This document shows positions 8,363 through 15,778 of a DNA stretch of 64,000 nucleotides, piece after piece. The stretch covers positions 1 through 64,000 of the forward strand of contig CANDJN010000006.1 of the NCBI GenBank assembly GCA_947385085.1. The letters are read 5' to 3'. Each line of letters begins with the position of its first letter. The first letter of the stretch is position 1. A program made the position numbers and the translations under genes. The notes under the pieces are model-generated. The model ran no database searches. It had not been told where the DNA came from and was given only the letters and a program-made list of their open reading frames with translations. This stretch comes from an uncultured Erysipelotrichaceae bacterium (lineage in GTDB: Bacteria > Bacillota_I > Bacilli_A > Erysipelotrichales > Erysipelotrichaceae).

Positions 8363-8941
8363 CTAGCAGTTAATCAACTGATGTATCCGATCTGCGATTA
8401 TCGGCATCCGCTCCTTTAAGAACTGCGGATGTTCATTAAGCCAGCGTCGATTCAAGGGTGAGGGATGCGGTAATACATAAGCCTGCTTATCACACAGTGT
8501 CTGATCATGAAAGATCAAATTATCTAGTGAGCACTCTTTCCCAAATAGAAAACGTGCGGCATAGCTTCCGATTATGATATAAAGCTGAGGCTCAATGATC
8601 TTCAGTTCACGCTGTAAAAATTGCTTTGCACACTCAAGTATCGGCGCTTTGTCGCCCTGTGACTGCCGTCCGGGATAACAATGACCTACAGATGTCATAT
8701 AAAAATGATCAGGACGATAAAAATCAGCTTCCGCAATTCCATACCATTCCCGCAATGTCTTTCCACTCTGATCGTTAAACGGCAGACCGCTTTCATGAAC
8801 TCTACGACTAGGCGCTTGTGAAATTTGCATTACTGCCGGTGTTTGATTGCCAAAGAATATCGGACGGGGTTCATAATCAAACTGAATCTGGCATCGGCGA
8901 CACGATGTAATGTCTGCCTTTAGCTGTTCATATGGACTCAT
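8363..8941 (-). CDS. Uracil-DNA glycosylase-family protein
   Basis: A 192-residue member of the uracil-DNA glycosylase superfamily, base-excision repair enzymes removing uracil from DNA. Visible motifs are ISQAPSRRVHESGLPFNDQS (about 40-60), equivalent to the G-E-A-P...G-x-PF active-site loop of family 4/5 enzymes, and HPSPLNRRW (about 158-166), the HPSP loop near the C-terminus. An N-terminal CRRCQ segment is all that is seen of the usual Fe-S cysteines. The first active-site residues are SQAP rather than GEAP, so activity is uncertain. Its start overlaps the PTS IIA gene by 4 bases, so it is the last gene of a IIB-IIA-UDG operon, an unusual pairing. Confidence 0.78.
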   Translation of the reverse strand: MSPYEQLKADITSCRRCQIQFDYEPRPIFFGNQTPAVMQISQAPSRRVHESGLPFNDQSGKTLREWYGIAEADFYRPDHFYMTSVGHCYPGRQSQGDKAPILECAKQFLQRELKIIEPQLYIIIGSYAARFLFGKECSLDNLIFHDQTLCDKQAYVLPHPSPLNRRWLNEHPQFLKERMPIIADRIHQLINC

Positions 8942-9264
8942 TTACTTTCCTTTATGGAATTGATCTTTTCATAGAGATCAATCCATTCCTTGCTTAAAAT
9001 ATGAAATGTCTCAGCGCTCATTAGCTGATCCTCGGCATGAGCCAATAATAATGTCACATTGGTAAGGACACCCTCGGCTTCCCGTTGCAATAGTTCAGCG
9101 TGTACCTTCTGACCCTTGCGATATGCTTCATCACCCAAGTGAATGCGTTGATACGCTTTCTCTATATCGTCAGCCTTTGCACATCGAATCGCTTCAATAT
9201 AGTAGGAACGCGCTGTGCCTACCATAGAGATAATTTGCATCGCTGCCATTTCTAGTGATTTCAT
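8938..9264 (-). CDS. PTS IIA component, lactose/cellobiose class
   Basis: A 108-residue all-helical phosphocarrier. The active histidine is His76 in LLLAHAEDQL, phosphorylated by HPr; it passes the phosphate to a IIB domain. Length and the three-helix pattern fit the lactose/diacetylchitobiose/cellobiose family. It overlaps the IIB gene upstream and the glycosylase gene downstream by 4 bases each. No membrane IIC gene is nearby, so it either serves a IIC elsewhere or has a regulatory role. It differs clearly from the IIA at 21221-21559. Confidence 0.9.
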   Translation of the reverse strand: MKSLEMAAMQIISMVGTARSYYIEAIRCAKADDIEKAYQRIHLGDEAYRKGQKVHAELLQREAEGVLTNVTLLLAHAEDQLMSAETFHILSKEWIDLYEKINSIKESK

Positions 9265-9560
9265 CTTCTGACTTGTCCCATCGCCATTTTCAATACGCGG
9301 CTGCCGTTAAGGTTTCCATAGGATTCCAAGTCAATGGGAAGCACCGGTTTACCCTGAGCCATTTGTGATATTTCATCCTGTAAATAGCGTACCTGCGGAC
9401 TTAATAATATAACATCCGCCTGTGATATATGGTCTGCCGCCAAATTGGCTTGTACTGCCCATATTTTAGCATTGATATGCTTAGCCGCAGCTGCCTGCTG
9501 CATTCTCTTCATCAGCATACATGTCGACATTCCCGCCGAACAAATCAATAAGATATTCAA
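9261..9560 (-). CDS. PTS IIB component, lactose/cellobiose class
   Basis: A 99-residue protein with the IIB phosphorylation site Cys7 in NILLICSAGMSTCML. It takes phosphate from IIA and hands it to the incoming sugar bound by IIC. The start is a TTG at 9560: a strong GGAGGG lies 6 bases upstream and no in-frame ATG gives a full IIB fold. First gene of the three-gene operon; a TATAAT box lies about 50 bases upstream but no good -35 is visible. The lack of a IIC partner is notable. Confidence 0.88.
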   Translation of the reverse strand: MNILLICSAGMSTCMLMKRMQQAAAAKHINAKIWAVQANLAADHISQADVILLSPQVRYLQDEISQMAQGKPVLPIDLESYGNLNGSRVLKMAMGQVRR

Positions 9561-9733
9561 AGTGATCCCTCCGGTTTCCTTTCCTTTGTTTACTATTATA
9601 TACCAGTGATCAAGTAAAGTATATCACCCATAATAAATATTTTTATAAATTTTAAAGAAATAAATATGACTTATATGACAACTTCATCCGCATTGATAAA
9701 TAAGCTATAATAAGATAAAACAAGGAGGACTAT

Positions 9734-9943
9734 ATGGAGAAAAGAGCTTACGTTTGTCCCAAATGCGGGAATACGAGATATGAATCGGATCAATTTCAAG
9801 CAACCGGTGGAAACTTTGCCAAAATATTTGACGTCCAGAATAAGAAATTTGTGACGATCACATGTACGCATTGTGGATACACAGAATTATATAAGCGAGA
9901 AACCGAAGCCGGTTGGAATATCCTTGATTTCTTCACCAATTAA
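9734..9943 (+). CDS. Zinc-ribbon protein (nucleic-acid-binding type)
   Basis: A 69-residue protein with two zinc-binding Cys pairs, CPKCG (8-12) and CTHCGYTELYKR (about 44-55), the pattern of the small zinc-ribbon family annotated as putative nucleic-acid-binding. AAGGAGG precedes the ATG by 6 bases. The function of the family is unknown. Monocistronic with its own terminator. Confidence 0.85.
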   Translation: MEKRAYVCPKCGNTRYESDQFQATGGNFAKIFDVQNKKFVTITCTHCGYTELYKRETEAGWNILDFFTN

Positions 9944-9957
9944 TTTATCAAAAAAAT

Positions 9958-10002
9958 CTGTGACAATGGGCCAAGCAGGCAGCGGAAAGTCACAGTTTTT
10001 TT
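9958..10002 (+). terminator. Terminator of the zinc-ribbon gene
   Basis: CTGTGAC (9958-9964) pairs with GTCACAG (9989-9995), followed by seven Ts. Confidence 0.8.
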
Positions 10003-10102
10003 ATGCTATAATGCAGATTACAATAACAATAAACAAATATGTACAGAATAGAATCTTTGTGATTCTTTGGTTTTCATGAATAAAGCATCACAATTCTCTC
10101 TA

Positions 10103-10130
10103 TAAAAAAGATACCGTTTTTCCGGTATCT
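10103..10130 (-). terminator. Terminator of the Lys/Ala-rich protein gene
   Basis: AGATACCG (10109-10116) pairs with CGGTATCT (10123-10130); in the minus direction it is followed by a T-run. Confidence 0.85.
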
Positions 10131-10137
10131 CTTTCTA

Positions 10138-11439
10138 CTATTCATAATTCACAATTTCCATAATATTAGGATAATACGTATAGCGATCATCTACATATTG
10201 CATAGAGCTATACGCAATCGCTTTGGCTTTATTCAAATCAATTTCCCGATATGCGGAAGCATAGCGGAAGTAAATATAATCCTTGATTTGATTGTCGCGC
10301 AAAATATAGCCGTACATTTCATCACCATGCATATAATCACCATGCTTGATATACAAATCAGCGACATCCATCTGTACTCGCTGCTGCTGCGCCTCAAACA
10401 CATCACTGTACTGTGACAAAATCGCATATGCAAAATCCTCATAGAATTTTACATCATTGTATTGCCATGACGGTAATAATTCATAAGCAAACTGGAAGAA
10501 GTGATCAAAGAATGCAGAGGCATCCTGATCAATCATTGAGCTGACTTCCTGTGCAGAGGTAATATTCTTGCGCTGTCCCAGCATCAACAGCTTTTCTGCC
10601 GTTTGGAACGTCTCTAAGTAAGCTGCCGCATTCTTCTCTGCATCATCATCCATCTGATAGGATACGGATTGTTTCATCGCCTTTTTAATCGCTTTAAAAT
10701 CCGCTGCCTTCATATCCATCGTATCTGCAATCTTATTCAACGTCACTGCCACCAGATCCTGATCATAGCCATCCTTGGTGAAATCATATTTTTTAGCTGT
10801 AATATCATTGCCTTCAATAATATTCTTTGCCAGCTTTTTCATATCGGCCTCATCCAACAGTAAGCGGTAATAATCCTCATATTGATATTGCACATTCATA
10901 TTCTGCATAAAGCGAATACATTCTTCAACCGATAAGGATTCATAATAGGCCATCTTTTCTTTCTGTGCTTTAGAAACAGCTGCTTTTTCTGTTTTGGTTT
11001 TGGTAGGCTTGCTTGCCTTGGCTGTCTTTTTACTTTCTACTTTCGCTACGGCTGCTTTTTTTGATGTCGTTACTGCTTTGCTTGATGCTGCTTTGGTTTC
11101 CTTTACCGCAGTCTTCTTTGCCGTTTTTTTCGCAGTCTTCTTACTTTCGCTTGTCTTTACGGTTGTTTCCGGTGCGGCAATTGATTTCTCTGCATTATCC
11201 TTCACTGCTTTTTCTTTCACTGCTTTTTCTTTCGCTGCTTTTTTTACTGTTGTCTTAGGGGTAACAGTTTTTTTGTTTTCCTTTGCCGGCTCCTGTTTTA
11301 CCTCCGCCGCTTTAGTCGCCGTAGCTTTTTTCGCTTTTGCCGAAGCCGTCGCTTTACTCTCTACAGCGGTATCCGCAGCGGCGGTTTTGGAATTAGAAGT
11401 AGTTTTTGTTTTGGTTGTCTTAGTTTCTTTCTTGCTCAT
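10138..11439 (-). CDS. Histone-H1-like Lys/Ala/Thr-rich protein with helical C-terminal domain
   Basis: A 433-residue protein in two parts. Residues 1 to about 165 are low-complexity and strongly basic, built of KKTA/KKAA/KTKT-like units (for example KKTAKKTAKKTAVKETKAAS), resembling histone H1 tails. Residues about 166-433 are a normal, acidic, mostly helical sequence with repeated Tyr/Asp pairs that could be TPR-like; no known domain is recognised. No signal peptide or membrane segment is seen. AAAGGAG precedes the ATG. A basic tail of this kind usually binds DNA or RNA; a nucleoid or nucleic-acid role is inferred. It stands alone, with its own terminator. An unstructured spacer is the alternative for the tail. 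Confidence 0.7.
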   Translation of the reverse strand: MSKKETKTTKTKTTSNSKTAAADTAVESKATASAKAKKATATKAAEVKQEPAKENKKTVTPKTTVKKAAKEKAVKEKAVKDNAEKSIAAPETTVKTSESKKTAKKTAKKTAVKETKAASSKAVTTSKKAAVAKVESKKTAKASKPTKTKTEKAAVSKAQKEKMAYYESLSVEECIRFMQNMNVQYQYEDYYRLLLDEADMKKLAKNIIEGNDITAKKYDFTKDGYDQDLVAVTLNKIADTMDMKAADFKAIKKAMKQSVSYQMDDDAEKNAAAYLETFQTAEKLLMLGQRKNITSAQEVSSMIDQDASAFFDHFFQFAYELLPSWQYNDVKFYEDFAYAILSQYSDVFEAQQQRVQMDVADLYIKHGDYMHGDEMYGYILRDNQIKDYIYFRYASAYREIDLNKAKAIAYSSMQYVDDRYTYYPNIMEIVNYE

Positions 11440-11660
11440 ACATAGACTCCTTTCCCATTATATATATACGATAGTCATTATCTTTCTATCAGAAATGACT
11501 TAGAGATCGTTCACGATGCTATGAACATAGTCATTATACCATATTTTACCGGGAATAGGAAATCAGTAAGCCTGTAAATCGTAGTTCTTACGCTATTTTT
11601 ATCATTCATCATGTAAAGCGGGAAATTTTCTGTTACAATAAGGATAAGGAGGATGAATGG

Positions 11661-12674
11661 ATGAATTACCCTTATTATAAATGCGAATTGCATCTTCATC
11701 TGGATGGATCATTGAGTGCGAAAGATGGCTGGGAATTGGCAACGACTTATCATATTGATACCGGCTTTCCCGATTATGAAACCTTTGCGGCGCATACTCA
11801 TGTGAATGAAAAATGCCGCGATCTGTATCAATATTTAAAATGTTTTGATATACCGCTGCGAATTCTTCAATACAAAGAAACATTAGAGGAATGTGCATAT
11901 CGCTTAGGGTGTCGTTTGGCAGCGGAACATGTTATTTATGCGGAAGTGCGTTTCGCTCCGCAACAGCACACCAAACAGGGCATGCATCAAGAAGAAGTGG
12001 TGAGATCCGTACTATGTGGCTTGCGTCATGCCATGCAGGAAAATCCAATCGTCTTACAAGGCTTGTTATGTATGATGATTTTAGGAGAAGATACGCAGGA
12101 AGCCAATTGCGAAACGCTGCGGCTAGCCAAGCAATATCTCAATAAGGGAATCGGTGGAATTGATCTTGCCGGTGCTGAAGGCATTCGTCCCATGGAAGAG
12201 TTTAAAGATTTATTTACGGAAGCAAAGCGGCAAGGAATTCCTTTCAGCATTCATGCGGGAGAAAATGGATATCCCAAGCATGTTCAAACGGCAATAGAAT
12301 GGGGAGCTCAGCGAATCGGACATGGTATTCATGCGATAGCCGATGAAAAGCTGATTCACCAGCTCATTGAAAAACAGATTCCTTTAGAGGTTTGTTATAC
12401 AAGTAACTTACAATGCCATGTATTTCCTGATGAAACAATCCATCCGATTCGCAAGCTATGGGATCAAGGTGTACTCGTTACCATCAGCACCGATAATCGC
12501 AGCATCTCCAACACATCATTAGATCTGGAATATGAACGGCTCGCAAAGGATTTCTCGTTTCACATTGACGAATTACGCCGCAGTAATGAAATCGCCCTGC
12601 GCCATGCTTTTCTCGATTCCAAAGCCAAAGCCGCTTTAATGCAAAAACTGAATCAAGCAATTCAATCCATATAA
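11661..12674 (+). CDS. add: Adenosine deaminase
   Basis: A 337-residue metal-dependent hydrolase that deaminates adenosine to inosine in purine salvage. Metal and catalytic motifs are visible: ELHLHLDG near the N-terminus (His11, His13), FSIHAGENG, RIGHGI and ISTDNRSIS. The last motif has Asn after the metal-binding Asp, as in many bacterial members. GGAGG ends 8 bases before the ATG at 11661. Length is standard. Purine nucleoside phosphorylase (31531-32343) would take the inosine further. Confidence 0.9.
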   Translation: MNYPYYKCELHLHLDGSLSAKDGWELATTYHIDTGFPDYETFAAHTHVNEKCRDLYQYLKCFDIPLRILQYKETLEECAYRLGCRLAAEHVIYAEVRFAPQQHTKQGMHQEEVVRSVLCGLRHAMQENPIVLQGLLCMMILGEDTQEANCETLRLAKQYLNKGIGGIDLAGAEGIRPMEEFKDLFTEAKRQGIPFSIHAGENGYPKHVQTAIEWGAQRIGHGIHAIADEKLIHQLIEKQIPLEVCYTSNLQCHVFPDETIHPIRKLWDQGVLVTISTDNRSISNTSLDLEYERLAKDFSFHIDELRRSNEIALRHAFLDSKAKAALMQKLNQAIQSI

Positions 12675-12676
12675 AA

Positions 12677-12730
12677 ACGGTATGAAAAGTGATATTGTGA
12701 GTTTACATTATCTTCCATACCGTATTTTTT
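12677..12730. terminator. Bidirectional terminator between add and htpG
   Basis: ACGGTATG (12677-12684) pairs with CATACCGT (12716-12723), with an A-run before and a T-run after, so it serves both converging genes. Confidence 0.85.
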
Positions 12731-14673
12731 TATGCGCTGGCTTTTACCATGAATTCACATACCTTACGGGAGAATTCCATCGGATCATCAATCGGGAAAC
12801 CTTCGATTAACAATGCCTGTTGTAAAAGTAATTCTGCGTAATCCTTCACATCATCCGGATTTTTTTCATACACCTTTTGTAATGCCTTGAAAATATCATG
12901 GGACGGATTAATTTCCAGAATTCGCGGTGCCTTCATTCCGTAAGGATTGCCTTCCGGCATTGCGGACAATACCTTTTCCATTTCAAAGGATAAGCCTTCC
13001 TCGGTAGAAAGACATACCGGATCATCCATCAAACGCGCGGAAATCTTCACTTCCTTGACTTGATCGCCCAATGCTTCCTTCAAAGCTTCCAGCAGTTCCT
13101 TGTTTGCCTCGGTTTTTTCAGCCAATTCCTGCTTTTCCTCATCACTGGCTAAATCCAAATCACCTTGTGAAATATTTTTAAATTTCTTCTCCTTGTATGT
13201 TCCCAGTGTCTGCATCACAAACTCATCGACATTATCAACAAGATATAAAATCTCATAGCCTTTTTCTTTTACGAGAGCACACTGCGGCAGCTTATCGATC
13301 TTATCAATACTGTCGCCGGACATAAAGTAAATGGAATCGCTTCCTTCTTCCATGCGGTTTACATATTCATCCAATGTCACCAGTTTCTGTTCCCTGGAGG
13401 AATAGAACATTAACAGATCCATCAGTTTATCTTTATCCATGCCATAGTTGTTATACACACCGAATTTAATTTGTAGGCCAAATTGATTCCAGAACTTTTC
13501 ATATTCCTCACGATCATTTTTTAACATCAGCACCAGCTCGCTCTTAATCTTCTTTTCAATACGAGATGCGATGACTTTCAACTGGCGATCATGCTGAAGC
13601 ATTTCTCGAGAAATATTTAAGCTTAAATCCTGAGAATCCACCAGTCCTTTCACAAAGCGGAAATATTCCGGGATGAGTTCCTCTGCCTTATCCATGATAA
13701 ACACACCACGACTATACAACTGTAAACCGCGCTCATAATCTTGAGAATAGTAATTATACGGCGCTTTGCTGGGAATAAACAACAGCGCATCAAAGGATAC
13801 CGTGCCCTCTACACTCGTATGAATGACCTTTTGCGGTGCCTGGTAGTCATCAAATTTATCCTTGTAGAATTCATCATACTCTTCTTTGGTAATATCTTTT
13901 TTCGGACGCTTCCACAGCGGAACCATGGAATTCATCGTTTTTATTTCCTTGACAGTTTCATATTGCGGCTGTGCATCCTGACTTTCTTCGCCTTCGCTTT
14001 CCGTTTCGATTTTTCGCTGTTCTTCCACTTCCATGCGAATCGGATAGCGAATATAATCGGAATATTTCTTGATCAGTCCTTCAATTTCATATTGACTTAA
14101 AAACTGATCATATTCTTCTTCATCACTGTTTTCCTTTAAATATAGCACAATTTCCGTACCGTGCTGATCCTTGTCGGTTTCATCAATCGTATAACCATCA
14201 CTCGCATTGGAGCTCCAACGATATGCAGCTGTTTCACCATATTTTTTACTGGTTACCTCTACTCGATTGGCTACCATAAACGCAGAATAGAAACCAACGC
14301 CAAACTGACCGATGATATCGACGTCGTCTTCACTCTTTCCTTCCTCCTGCGCCAGTTTTTCCTTAAAGGCAAGCGAACCGCTCTTGGCAATCGTACCGAG
14401 ATTTTCTTCCATCTCATCTTTATTCATACCAATTCCATTATCGCGAATGGTAATGGAGCGATTGTCTTTGTCTAATTCCACTTCAATGACCAAATCATCC
14501 TTGTTGACATCCTGTAAATTCTCACTCAGCGCACGATAGTATAATTTATCAATCGCATCACTGGCATTGGAAATCAATTCTCGCAAAAAGATTTCCTTAT
14601 GCGTATAAATAGAATGAATCATCAAATCCAAAAGACGTTTGGACTCTGCTTTAAATTGCTTTTTTCTGCTCAT
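12730..14673 (-). CDS. htpG: Hsp90-family chaperone HtpG
   Basis: A cytoplasmic ATP-dependent chaperone of about 647 residues, normal length. The GHKL ATPase motifs are near the N-terminus: ELISNASDAIDKL, DNGIGM, GQFGVGFYSAFM and GTEIVL. The middle domain contains LNISREMLQ with the catalytic-loop Arg; the dimerisation domain follows. The start is taken at 14673 (MSRKKQFK...), because GGAGG lies 7 bases upstream; the in-frame ATG at 14679 is only 1 base from that site. Transcription is from a sigma-A promoter flanked by two HrcA (CIRCE) operators, so the gene should be heat-induced. Confidence 0.96.
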   Translation of the reverse strand: MSRKKQFKAESKRLLDLMIHSIYTHKEIFLRELISNASDAIDKLYYRALSENLQDVNKDDLVIEVELDKDNRSITIRDNGIGMNKDEMEENLGTIAKSGSLAFKEKLAQEEGKSEDDVDIIGQFGVGFYSAFMVANRVEVTSKKYGETAAYRWSSNASDGYTIDETDKDQHGTEIVLYLKENSDEEEYDQFLSQYEIEGLIKKYSDYIRYPIRMEVEEQRKIETESEGEESQDAQPQYETVKEIKTMNSMVPLWKRPKKDITKEEYDEFYKDKFDDYQAPQKVIHTSVEGTVSFDALLFIPSKAPYNYYSQDYERGLQLYSRGVFIMDKAEELIPEYFRFVKGLVDSQDLSLNISREMLQHDRQLKVIASRIEKKIKSELVLMLKNDREEYEKFWNQFGLQIKFGVYNNYGMDKDKLMDLLMFYSSREQKLVTLDEYVNRMEEGSDSIYFMSGDSIDKIDKLPQCALVKEKGYEILYLVDNVDEFVMQTLGTYKEKKFKNISQGDLDLASDEEKQELAEKTEANKELLEALKEALGDQVKEVKISARLMDDPVCLSTEEGLSFEMEKVLSAMPEGNPYGMKAPRILEINPSHDIFKALQKVYEKNPDDVKDYAELLLQQALLIEGFPIDDPMEFSRKVCEFMVKASA

Positions 14674-14686
14674 ATCCATACCTCCG

Positions 14687-14713
14687 TTAGCACTCTTTTG
14701 TTAAGTCTGCTAA
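14687..14713. promoter_or_regulatory. CIRCE operator 1 (HrcA), downstream of the htpG -10
   Basis: TTAGCACTC, 9-base spacer, GTCTGCTAA. The left arm is consensus and the right has two mismatches. It lies immediately downstream of the -10 box, over the likely transcription start. Confidence 0.8.
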
Positions 14714-14714
14714 T

Positions 14715-14743
14715 AGTATAAAACAAAATGTTAGCACCGTCAA
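14715..14743 (-). promoter_or_regulatory. Sigma-A promoter of htpG
   Basis: Minus strand TTGACG (14743-14738), 17-base spacer, TATACT (14720-14715). Lies between and partly under the two CIRCE elements. Confidence 0.88.
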
Positions 14744-14757
14744 GCTCTGAGTGCTAA
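14731..14757. promoter_or_regulatory. CIRCE operator 2 (HrcA), over the htpG -35
   Basis: TTAGCACCG, 9-base spacer, GAGTGCTAA. The right arm is consensus and the left has two mismatches; the element overlaps the -35 box. Confidence 0.85.
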
Positions 14758-14858
14758 TTTTTCATATTCTTATGCATACTTTACCCAATAGATACGTTTT
14801 TATGATAAATTCGGGACATGAAAGCGATAATGATATACAATAAAATTCTAGTGAAAAA

Positions 14859-14887
14859 ATGAGTATCAACGCAAAATTGATACTCAT
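14859..14887. terminator. Terminator downstream of nanE
   Basis: Perfect 10-bp stem, ATGAGTATCA with TGATACTCAT, with A- and T-runs on either side. Confidence 0.85.
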
Positions 14888-14966
14888 TTTTTTACTATGT
14901 CAGCGGTACTGAAAACTGGAAACAGGAATATTCACAACCGCCTTCATCTTAACAGCCTACTAATTA

Positions 14967-15641
14967 TTATTTTTTAATCGCTGCCACAAATCGCTCTGTG
15001 ATCTGTTTTGGACGCGTAATAGCACCGCCGACTACAGCACAATGCACTCCCAAATCCAAGGCATCACGCAAATCTTCCGGCGTATTGATTTTACCTTCTG
15101 CGATCAAAGGTACGTTAACCACTTTCATAATTTCCTTCATTAACGGGAAATTGGGTCCTTCTACTTTCTTAGAGTAAGGAGTGTAACCGCATAATGTTGT
15201 GGATACTGTGTCGAAGCCGGCCTTTTCCGCTGCGACACATTCCTCTAATGTCGAACAATCAGCCATTGCCAAACGTCCTGCATCATGAATGGCCTTGACA
15301 AGATCCTCGATTTTTTCACCATTGGGGCGAGGACGATCCGTCGCATCCAAAGCGATCATTTCGCACTTGGTTTCCAAAAGCTCATTGACTTCCTTCATCG
15401 TCGGTGTGATATAAATATCACTATCAGGGTAATTGCGCTTTACGATACCGATCACCGGCAAATCACAAACGCTTTCGATCTCCAAAATATCTTCTTTTGA
15501 TTGAGCACGAATTCCTGAAGCTCCGCCTTCTTTCGCGGCAACCGCCATACGCCCCATAATAAAGCTGGAATGCAGCGGCTCATCCGGTAATGCCTGGCAG
15601 GAAACCACCAGTTTACCTTTAATTTTATCTAACATTGTCAT
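14967..15641 (-). CDS. nanE: N-acylglucosamine-6-phosphate 2-epimerase (ManNAc-6-P epimerase)
   Basis: A 224-residue TIM-barrel enzyme converting N-acetylmannosamine-6-phosphate to N-acetylglucosamine-6-phosphate in sialic acid use. Family motifs are seen along the length: KLVVSCQALPDEPLH, GGASGIRAQ, LPVIGIVKRNYPDSDIYITP with the catalytic Lys, MIALDAT, LMADCST-like LAMADCSTLEE, GFDTVSTTLCGYT, PLIAEGKINTPED and AVVGGAITRP. GAGAGGAG precedes the ATG. No nanA, nanK or transporter lies nearby, so the rest of the pathway must be elsewhere or the enzyme may serve amino-sugar supply. Confidence 0.93.
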   Translation of the reverse strand: MTMLDKIKGKLVVSCQALPDEPLHSSFIMGRMAVAAKEGGASGIRAQSKEDILEIESVCDLPVIGIVKRNYPDSDIYITPTMKEVNELLETKCEMIALDATDRPRPNGEKIEDLVKAIHDAGRLAMADCSTLEECVAAEKAGFDTVSTTLCGYTPYSKKVEGPNFPLMKEIMKVVNVPLIAEGKINTPEDLRDALDLGVHCAVVGGAITRPKQITERFVAAIKK

Positions 15642-15720
15642 AAATTCACTCCTCTCTGCGTGGGCAATGTTTTTACCATTATTTATAAGAATTTCTCGGC
15701 AGGAACATCCTTATGCTTTC

Positions 15721-15748
15721 ATTATACTTTGATTCATCATAAATGCAA
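15721..15748 (-). promoter_or_regulatory. Probable promoter of nanE
   Basis: Minus strand TTGCAT (15748-15743), 16-base spacer, TATAAT (15726-15721), about 80 bases before the ATG. Confidence 0.65.
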
Positions 15749-15778
15749 GCCAAACAGTAAAATTAACTACTTTTCTGC

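Noticed and set aside
10994..11503. Long plus-strand frame opposite the Lys/Ala-rich gene
   Set aside because: Composition is an antisense image of the Lys/Ala repeats (Leu/Phe/Val runs), with no ribosome-binding site; the minus-strand gene has a site, a terminator and a normal C-terminal domain.
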